Shown: piece after piece, positions 1-4,658 of the stretch
How positions within the stretch are numbered: position 1 is the stretch's first letter
Layout: the number at the start of each line of letters is the position of its first letter
NCBI GenBank assembly: GCA_003557545.1
Contig: PWOD01000223.1
Location: 1-5,352, forward strand
Direction of reading: 5' to 3'
DNA from: a bacterium
GTDB taxonomy: Bacteria; T1Sed10-126
DNA length: 5,352 nt
Notes under the pieces: generated by a model
What the model was told of the DNA's origin: nothing
Databases searched by the model: none
The model's input: the letters and a program-made list of their open reading frames with translations, nothing else
Program-made: the position numbers and the translations under genes

Positions 1-57
1 ACTCCGGGCGATGATATTGATGACGTAAACAACCTGTTCGTCAGCTTTCAGTTTTAA
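1..57 (+). CDS. C-terminal end of a probable outer-membrane beta-barrel protein (5' partial)
   Basis: Frame 1 is open from the window edge to a TAA at 55-57 and gives 18 residues, TPGDDIDDVNNLFVSFQF. The end alternates hydrophobic residues at -1 (Phe), -3 (Phe), -5 (Val) and -7 (Leu) from the C-terminus. This is the pattern of the last beta-strand of outer-membrane barrels, where the terminal aromatic residue is recognised by the BamA/Omp85 assembly machinery. A strong intrinsic terminator starts about 40 bp later, which supports this being a real gene end. The acidic stretch DDIDD just before the strand would suit a periplasmic turn. With only 18 residues the protein family (porin, OmpM-like S-layer porin or other barrel) cannot be named, and a chance open frame is not fully excluded. 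Confidence 0.6.
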   Translation, partial: TPGDDIDDVNNLFVSFQF

Positions 58-98
58 TTTTTAATAGTTAGATTTTAATCAACCTCTCTGTTTATTAT

Positions 99-138
99 AA
101 TAGCATCCCGTCTCCAACCCGGCGGGATGCTATTTTTT
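99..138 (+). terminator. Intrinsic (Rho-independent) terminator of the upstream barrel-like gene
   Basis: A perfect 12-bp inverted repeat pairs 99-110 (AATAGCATCCCG) with 123-134 (CGGGATGCTATT) around a 12-nt loop. The 3' arm runs into a T-run at 133-138. The GC-rich pairs are next to the loop and the A/T pairs at the base. On the opposite strand the stem is not followed by a comparable T-run, so it should act mainly on plus-strand transcripts coming from the gene that ends at 57. Confidence 0.88.
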
Positions 139-295
139 ATTCAGGCTGTTTATTTTGAGCAAGAATAAGCTGAATTGCTCTGTCCTCCTTCTGCTTGTCA
201 TCTGATAGCCTTAATTCAATTTACCCCTCCACCATGGAACAGTTGAAGTTAAGTTGATTTATCCGCTATTTCCCTCCTTTTTTCAGTAAAAATTC
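139..295. other. AT-rich intergenic spacer with no gene seen
   Basis: I find no credible coding sequence between the terminator at 99-138 and the promoter near 296. A 6-bp inverted repeat (GAGCAA at 157-162, TTGCTC at 175-180, 12-nt loop) is too weak to call a terminator or RNA. Two copies of AGTTGA lie 11 bp apart at 241-246 and 252-257, about 55-70 bp upstream of the predicted transcription start. They could be a helically phased regulator site, but short AT-rich repeats like this also arise by chance. Confidence 0.5.
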
Positions 296-304
296 TGCTA
301 TACT
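296..304 (+). promoter_or_regulatory. Probable extended -10 promoter for the aldolase gene
   Basis: TGCTATACT contains TATACT (299-304), five of six matches to the sigma-70/sigma-A -10 consensus, preceded by the TGn extension of extended -10 promoters. No good -35 hexamer lies 16-18 bp upstream; the region is T/C-rich (271-284). Extended -10 elements can work with a poor -35. The predicted start is about 310-312, giving a leader of about 90 nt before the GTG at 402. It is the best promoter I can see in the gap, but it rests on sequence matching only. Confidence 0.55.
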
Positions 305-311
305 ACTTTAT

Positions 312-368
312 CGGTACTTTTTTCACCGGCCCGGCTGTACCGTTTGGGAGAGTTGAATTTTTAGCCGG
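312..368 (+). promoter_or_regulatory. Stem-loop, possibly an H-type pseudoknot, in the aldolase 5' leader
   Basis: CGGTAC at 312-317 pairs perfectly with GTACCG at 337-342. The enclosed loop contains CCGGCT (331-336), which is the exact complement of AGCCGG at 363-368, downstream of the first stem. If both helices form at once they make an H-type pseudoknot with connecting loops of 13, 0 and 20 nt. The structure begins at the predicted transcription start and ends 17 nt before the ribosome-binding site. It could protect the 5' end of the mRNA or modulate translation. It matches no riboswitch class I recognise, and six-bp helices alone are modest evidence. Confidence 0.35.
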
Positions 369-385
369 CGCACTGTTATTTTTTT

Positions 386-391
386 AGGAGG
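386..391 (+). promoter_or_regulatory. Strong ribosome-binding site fixing the GTG start of the aldolase gene
   Basis: AGGAGG is a full Shine-Dalgarno core with a 10-nt spacer to GTG at 402. No in-frame ATG lies between it and the gene body. The overlapping TTG at 400 is followed at once by a stop, so GTG is the only sensible start. Confidence 0.85.
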
Positions 392-401
392 CTGATTAGT
401 T

Positions 402-1199
402 GTGATTGGCAAACAGATCAGGTTGGAGCGTTTAATCGATCGAACTAGTGGACGTTCGGTAGTGGTTCCTGTAGATCATGGTGTAACAGTTGGACCGATA
501 GCAGGTATAGAAAATATGTGTGACATGGTTGATTTTGTTGCGGAGGGTGGGGTTGATGCTGTGCTTGGCCACCAGGGTCTTGCTTTACACGGCCATCGGC
601 AATATGGGAAAGATGTGGGGCTTATACTACATCTTTCCGGCAGTACCGTATGGGGCCCTGATCCCAATGCTAAGGTACTGGTTAACACTGTGGAGCGCGC
701 GGTTAAAACCGGGGCTGATGCTATCAGCGTCCATGTCAATATTGGTTCCCGTGAAGAGTCCCAGATGTTGCAGGATCTGGGGAAGATTTCTGCCAGAGCA
801 GCCGACTGGGGGATGCCCTTGCTGGCCATGGTCTATACCCGGGGACCGGAGATTGATAACGAACATTCAGTTGTCCATGTTAAACATGCTGCCCGAATCG
901 CCGCCGAACTGGGCGCTGATATAGTTAAGGTTTCCTATACAGGTGACCCGGATAGCTTCGCTGAGGTAGTTGCCGGCTGTCCAATCCCCGTGCTGATCGC
1001 CGGCGGCGAAAAAATCGATACCGATCAAGATATTCTCAGCATGGTTGAAGGGGCAATAAAAGCCGGTGCTGCCGGGGTTTCAATCGGTCGTAATATTTTC
1101 CAGCATGGCCGGCCCCAGGCAATGTTGAAAGCTATCTCGGCTATTGTTCATCGCGATTTAACTGCTGTTCAGGCCCTTCCTTTACTGGCGACTGATTAA
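402..1199 (+). CDS. ADH-synthase-like class I aldolase (2-amino-3,7-dideoxy-D-threo-hept-6-ulosonate synthase / DeoC-LacD superfamily)
   Basis: This 265-residue protein starts at GTG 402 behind an AGGAGG site. It is a full-length TIM-barrel aldolase that resembles, from memory, archaeal ADH synthase (MJ0400 type, about 273 residues). That enzyme joins aspartate semialdehyde to a ketose-phosphate-derived three-carbon unit in a cytoplasmic bypass route to 3-dehydroquinate and aromatic amino acids. Matching blocks include VPVDHGV (23-28 region), HGHRQYGKDVG (63-73), LHLSGST (76-82), HVNIGS (111-116), DIVKVSYTGD (173-182) and GVSIGRNIFQH (225-235). Asp25, Tyr145 and the Schiff-base Lys176 sit at a constant offset of 8 from the catalytic Asp33, Tyr153 and Lys184 of MJ0400, so the enzyme should be active. 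Related enzymes include GriI-type aldolases for 3-amino-4-hydroxybenzoate, archaeal-type fructose-bisphosphate aldolase and LsrF. Its usual partner, dehydroquinate synthase II, is not in the window. The family is certain; the exact substrate is less so. Confidence 0.8.
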   Translation: MIGKQIRLERLIDRTSGRSVVVPVDHGVTVGPIAGIENMCDMVDFVAEGGVDAVLGHQGLALHGHRQYGKDVGLILHLSGSTVWGPDPNAKVLVNTVERAVKTGADAISVHVNIGSREESQMLQDLGKISARAADWGMPLLAMVYTRGPEIDNEHSVVHVKHAARIAAELGADIVKVSYTGDPDSFAEVVAGCPIPVLIAGGEKIDTDQDILSMVEGAIKAGAAGVSIGRNIFQHGRPQAMLKAISAIVHRDLTAVQALPLLATD

Positions 1200-1251
1200 G
1201 GCCCGGACTGGACCTGTTCTCCGATTCACCTAATAGGGCAATATTTAGCAG
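1200..1251. other. Short gap between two convergent genes, no clear terminator
   Basis: These 52 bp separate the aldolase stop (TAA 1197-1199) from the stop of the TolC-family gene (TGA, complement of 1252-1254). Only weak pairings are present: GATTAA 1194-1199 with TTAATC 1256-1261, GACTG 1206-1210 with CAGTC 1249-1253, and GCCC 1201-1204 with GGGC 1236-1239. None is followed by a T-run on either strand, so I do not call an intrinsic terminator. The two transcripts may overlap or end by another route. Confidence 0.5.
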
Positions 1252-2778
1252 TCAGTTAATCTTGATTCCACGGCTGCTCAGCAAGAGCCCCGTTTGGCGC
1301 TGGAGGTCGGTCTGCGCCAGCTGCAGATCAACCTGTGCTTCAACCACGGAAATCTCACTTTCTGTAAGGTTCTGACGAGCCACGGCTATTTGTTGGGAAG
1401 TCGTTCGGCCTCGCCGCAGTTTTTCCTGTTCGGCCTCCAGGGCCTGGCGACTCTGGTCACGGGTAGCCCGGGTAGCCTTTAACTGCTCGGCTGATCGTTG
1501 AACCTCCAGGTAGGCCTTGTGGACGTCAAGTTCGATTAACCGGGCCAGGTTTTCTACTGCCAGCTTTTGTTGTTGCTTACGCAGCTGGCTAATCCGCTGT
1601 TCGGAGCTGGCTGCCCGGTTGCCAAATCTGTATTCAAAATTTAAACCGGCGGACAGACTGTAATTGTTTGAGTCCAGCTCCTCGATCGACTCACTGAATG
1701 AGCCGGCAAAGCCGGTCTGACCGAGGTTAAGAAAAAAATCCAGCCGGGGGAGCAGCCCATTGTTTGTTCTAACCAGCTGCAGCTCCTGTCTCTCTTTGCG
1801 TAACTCGGCTTCGGCCAGTTCAGACCGGTTTTCCAGGGCCGTTACAATTAGTTCTTCCAACTCCGGTAGCGTTAATTCTGCTTCGCTGGGTGACTCGGCC
1901 GGCACTATTTTATCGATTGCCTCACCGGGTCTTAAATGCATTAGATGTAATAGCTCTAAGCGGCTTATCTTCACCCGGTTGCGGGCGTTAATTAACTGCT
2001 CTCTCTGGCGGGCCAGGTCAGCCTTCGCTGAGGCCAGTTCGATTGAGGGCAGGGTTCCTAACTCTATTCTGGTTTTAACGTCTTCTAGCTGGGTTTCGGT
2101 CAGTTTGAGGGCCTGTTGATGTACTTTTAGACCTTCTCGGGCCAGGTAGTAGTTCCAGTAGTTGGTTTCCAGCTGCTGAACCAGTGAGCTGACAAAACCT
2201 CGTAACTCATGCTGTGAAATCTCCAGCTCTTTTTCTTGAGTGGTTACGGATAATCCGGTTACCTGGGTTCCGGCATCGCGTAGTAACGGGCGTCTGAGAT
2301 CAATTCCCATTCGGGAGCGAAATCGTTCTTCAACCCGGGTTGTTTCAGTTCGCTGAGTTCTTACTCCAAGATCGATTATTGTGCCATCCCGGAGCTGCTG
2401 TTCAAGCGAGGCCGAAAATCCTTCGCTCCGACGTCGGGTAGTAAAAACGTCACCAGCTTGTTGATCCTCAAAACTCTGCTCTTCACGGCTGGCCGCTGCA
2501 TCGATGTCTAATCGCATCCGGGGATCAAACCGGGCCGCTTCCCCGCTGATCCCTATCTGATTTGAAATAACTCCCAGCTTTTCTGTTAGCAGGTCGCGGT
2601 TTCTGGTTAGACCTATCTCCAGAATATCATCTAAAGTTGTCTCGACCGGTAATCTTTGTTGAATATCACTGCTGTTCATAACAAAGTTCCGGGCTTCCAT
2701 CGGTGAAACTTTCATAAATCCGATTATCATAACTGATAGTCCGGCAAATAATCCCAGAAAAAGTTTAGTTCTATTCAT
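1252..2778 (-). CDS. TolC-family outer-membrane efflux channel protein
   Basis: The last gene of the exporter operon encodes 508 residues, within the usual range for TolC/OEP channels. An N-terminal segment with basic residues and a hydrophobic stretch (about 5-22) is a probable Sec signal peptide. Two OEP repeats follow, at about 48-282 and 304-500. Each has a TLxxxxxIGLxRN-type opening and long Gln/Glu/Arg/Leu-rich coiled-coil helices, for example 182-280 and 395-495. The RRPLLRDAG block (162-170) is typical of the strand-to-helix part of OEP proteins. Such proteins trimerise into a barrel in the outer membrane with an alpha-helical tunnel in the periplasm that docks onto an adaptor. The ATG overlaps the permease stop by 8 bp. 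A GAGG ribosome-binding site (complement of 2788-2791) lies 9 nt upstream, inside the permease gene. The gene implies an outer membrane in this organism. Confidence 0.93.
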   Translation of the reverse strand: MNRTKLFLGLFAGLSVMIIGFMKVSPMEARNFVMNSSDIQQRLPVETTLDDILEIGLTRNRDLLTEKLGVISNQIGISGEAARFDPRMRLDIDAAASREEQSFEDQQAGDVFTTRRRSEGFSASLEQQLRDGTIIDLGVRTQRTETTRVEERFRSRMGIDLRRPLLRDAGTQVTGLSVTTQEKELEISQHELRGFVSSLVQQLETNYWNYYLAREGLKVHQQALKLTETQLEDVKTRIELGTLPSIELASAKADLARQREQLINARNRVKISRLELLHLMHLRPGEAIDKIVPAESPSEAELTLPELEELIVTALENRSELAEAELRKERQELQLVRTNNGLLPRLDFFLNLGQTGFAGSFSESIEELDSNNYSLSAGLNFEYRFGNRAASSEQRISQLRKQQQKLAVENLARLIELDVHKAYLEVQRSAEQLKATRATRDQSRQALEAEQEKLRRGRTTSQQIAVARQNLTESEISVVEAQVDLQLAQTDLQRQTGLLLSSRGIKIN

Positions 2779-3979
2779 ATCTTAATGCCTCAATTGGTGG
2801 TAGGGCAGCTGCTTTGCGAGCCGGATAATACCCAAAAAATAGTCCGATAGAACCGGCGAATAGCAGCGCCAGAACTATTCCACCCGGTTGGACGATTGTT
2901 GAAAAATCGCTCAGCCGATCGATCAGGCCAGCCGCACCGGCCCCCAGTACAACGCCAAACAGACCTCCCCACCCACACATAAAGATAGATTCCAGAAGGA
3001 ACTGCCGGAGAATATCACGCCGTCGTCCACCAATTGCTTTGCGCACTCCGATCTCCCTGGTTCTTTCAGTCACTGTGACTAACATGATGTTCATTATTCC
3101 AATCCCTCCAACCAGTAATGAAATACTTGCCACGCCCCCCAGCAGAAAACTGAAGGTTCGGGCCATTGCGTCCGCATGTTCAATCATATCGGCCTGGTTT
3201 CTCACATGAAATTGATCGTCCTGGTGGGGTTGCAGGTTGAAATGGTTCATCAATAAAGCAGTGATTCGCTCCTCAACCTCCGGGAGATGTTCACGACCGC
3301 TGGTCTGGACAGATATTTCACGGAGGTAATTATCCCCGGTTATACGGCTCATTACCGTTGTGTATGGCATAATTAGCTGGTCGTCCGGGTTGAACCAGCC
3401 CATTTCGCCCATCTCCTGTAGAACACCAACTATCTCTACCTGGCGTCTTCCTACCCGGATTCGCTGACCAATCGGGTCCAGTGGTCCGAAGAGCTCCCGG
3501 GCAGTTTCAGCCCCGAGAATTCCTACGCTGGACCTTCGTTCGACCTCGTCGTCTGTAAAAATCCGTCCGCCGGACAGGCTAAAATCTCGGATGCCGAGAT
3601 AACTGGGGGCAACTCCGTAAAGGCTGCTGTTAGTGTTATTATTTCCAAAACTTAACTGGGAGTTACTCTGGACGACCGGTGTAACCCGGGCGACATGGGG
3701 GACTTTATTCAGGATCGCTTCGGCCGCTTCTACTGTTAGAATATCAACCCGTCCCGTAGCGCGACCCCGATGCTGAGCTTCGCCGGGGCGGATGGTTATT
3801 AGATTAACTCCCATTCTTTCGACCCGTTCCATTACCTGTGCCTGGGCGCCGGCTGCAATCGCCAGCATCGCAATTACAGAGGCTACTCCGATGATGATTC
3901 CCAGCATGGCCAGAGCGGTTCGCAGTTTATTGGCCAGCAGGCTCCGGGCTGAGATCTTAAGAGTGTTCCAGAACAGCAT
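2771..3979 (-). CDS. MacB-type ABC transporter permease (stand-alone, without fused ATPase)
   Basis: The inner-membrane permease of the exporter has 402 residues from the chosen start. The order is cytoplasmic N-terminal helix with the LLANKLRT motif, TM1 (about 23-44), a large periplasmic MacB domain (about 45-275), TM2 (276-301), TM3 (327-351) and TM4 (366-386). After TM2 comes the family hallmark GGIGIMNIMLV...TERTREIGVRKAIG, and the protein ends YPARKAAALPPIEALRYE, also typical. These FtsX/MacB proteins do not pump through the membrane. They move force from the cytoplasmic ATPase to the periplasmic adaptor and channel. The frame is open to an upstream ATG at 4012 (413 residues), but that ATG has no ribosome-binding site. 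ATG 3979 has GGGTG 6 nt upstream and gives the usual N-terminus. With 3979 the overlap with the ATPase gene is 23 bp; with 4012 it is 56 bp. An in-frame GTG at 3988 is a third option. Confidence 0.9.
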   Translation of the reverse strand: MLFWNTLKISARSLLANKLRTALAMLGIIIGVASVIAMLAIAAGAQAQVMERVERMGVNLITIRPGEAQHRGRATGRVDILTVEAAEAILNKVPHVARVTPVVQSNSQLSFGNNNTNSSLYGVAPSYLGIRDFSLSGGRIFTDDEVERRSSVGILGAETARELFGPLDPIGQRIRVGRRQVEIVGVLQEMGEMGWFNPDDQLIMPYTTVMSRITGDNYLREISVQTSGREHLPEVEERITALLMNHFNLQPHQDDQFHVRNQADMIEHADAMARTFSFLLGGVASISLLVGGIGIMNIMLVTVTERTREIGVRKAIGGRRRDILRQFLLESIFMCGWGGLFGVVLGAGAAGLIDRLSDFSTIVQPGGIVLALLFAGSIGLFFGYYPARKAAALPPIEALRYE

Positions 3980-4658
3980 TCTTTTCACCCGTCTGACTGA
4001 TAATTTTTCCATCCCGTAATACTATTTGACGTGGGCAGCGGGCTGCCAGTTCGGCTTCATGGGTGACCGTGATAATCGTTCGGCCATCGGAGTGCAGCTG
4101 CTCAAACAGTTGCAGAATCTCTTCGCCAGTTCGGCTGTCTAAATTCCCGGTCGGTTCATCAGCCAGCAGTAGTTCCGGGTCGGTTACCAGGGCCCGGGCA
4201 ATTGCTACCCGCTGTCGCTGTCCTCCGGAAAGTTCGTTCGGCTGATGGCATAACCTGTCGGCCAGACCTACATTCTCAAGCGCCTTAATAGCCTGTTCAT
4301 CGGGATTTCGGGCACTTCGGTAAAGTAGAGGGAGTTTAACATTCTCCAGCGCTGTCATCCGGGGCAGAAGGTTGAAAGTTTGGAAAATAAATCCAATTTT
4401 ACTATTTCTGATACCAGCCAGTTGATCATCATTCAGATTACTCACATCGGCTCCATCCAGCAGATATTTACCCTGATCAAACCGGTCAAGACAGCCAATG
4501 ATGTTCATCAGTGTAGACTTGCCGCTGCCTGAAGCCCCGGTCACTGCCAGATATTCTCCGTCGTTGACTGTTAAATTTACTCTGTCCAGCGCATAAATAG
4601 TTTTTTCTCCCATACGGTATCTTTTGGTTACATTATTTAACTGCAATAAACCCGTCAT
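3957..4658 (-). CDS. ABC transporter ATPase subunit, MacB/LolD/YknY family
   Basis: This 233-residue ATPase has every element needed for activity: Walker A GASGSGKST (41-49), Q-loop Gln93 in FQTFNLLPRMT, signature LSGGQ (143-147), Walker B LLLADE (163-168), D-loop NLDS (172-175) and switch His200. The sequence YALDRVNLTV near the N-terminus and the NLLPRMTALENVKLPLLY stretch are typical of the MacB/LolD group. That group powers FtsX-like permeases rather than classical channels. It should dimerise at the cytoplasmic face of two copies of the adjoining permease. In MacB itself the ATPase and permease are one chain; here they are two genes, as in YknY/YknZ. The ATG overlaps the adaptor stop as ATGA (4 bp). 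An AGGAAG ribosome-binding site (complement of 4668-4673) lies 9 nt upstream, inside the adaptor's Gly-Ser tail codons. Confidence 0.95.
   Translation of the reverse strand: MTGLLQLNNVTKRYRMGEKTIYALDRVNLTVNDGEYLAVTGASGSGKSTLMNIIGCLDRFDQGKYLLDGADVSNLNDDQLAGIRNSKIGFIFQTFNLLPRMTALENVKLPLLYRSARNPDEQAIKALENVGLADRLCHQPNELSGGQRQRVAIARALVTDPELLLADEPTGNLDSRTGEEILQLFEQLHSDGRTIITVTHEAELAARCPRQIVLRDGKIISQTGEKNAVLEHS

Noticed and set aside
157-180. 6-bp inverted repeat GAGCAA/TTGCTC as a terminator or small RNA
   Set aside because: The stem is short and the following sequence is not a T-run; chance is likely in an AT-rich spacer.
130-201. Minus-strand small open frame of 23 codons starting at ATG 201
   Set aside because: It has only a weak AAGG upstream, runs into the terminator stem of another gene, and its peptide has no recognisable features.
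234-257. Plus-strand ATG opening a 7-codon leader peptide (MEQLKLS)
   Set aside because: No Shine-Dalgarno sequence precedes it, and it lies upstream of the predicted transcription start, so it would not be on the aldolase mRNA.
476-924. Open frames of 79-134 codons on both strands inside the aldolase gene
   Set aside because: They lie wholly within a strongly conserved enzyme gene in other frames, have no ribosome-binding sites, and their proteins look like nothing known.
1760-2119. 119-codon plus-strand frame inside the TolC-family gene, and similar frames at 1294, 3792, 4063 and 4832
   Set aside because: They are antisense to clearly conserved exporter genes. Their Ser/Cys/Arg-rich composition is typical of reverse-strand shadows.
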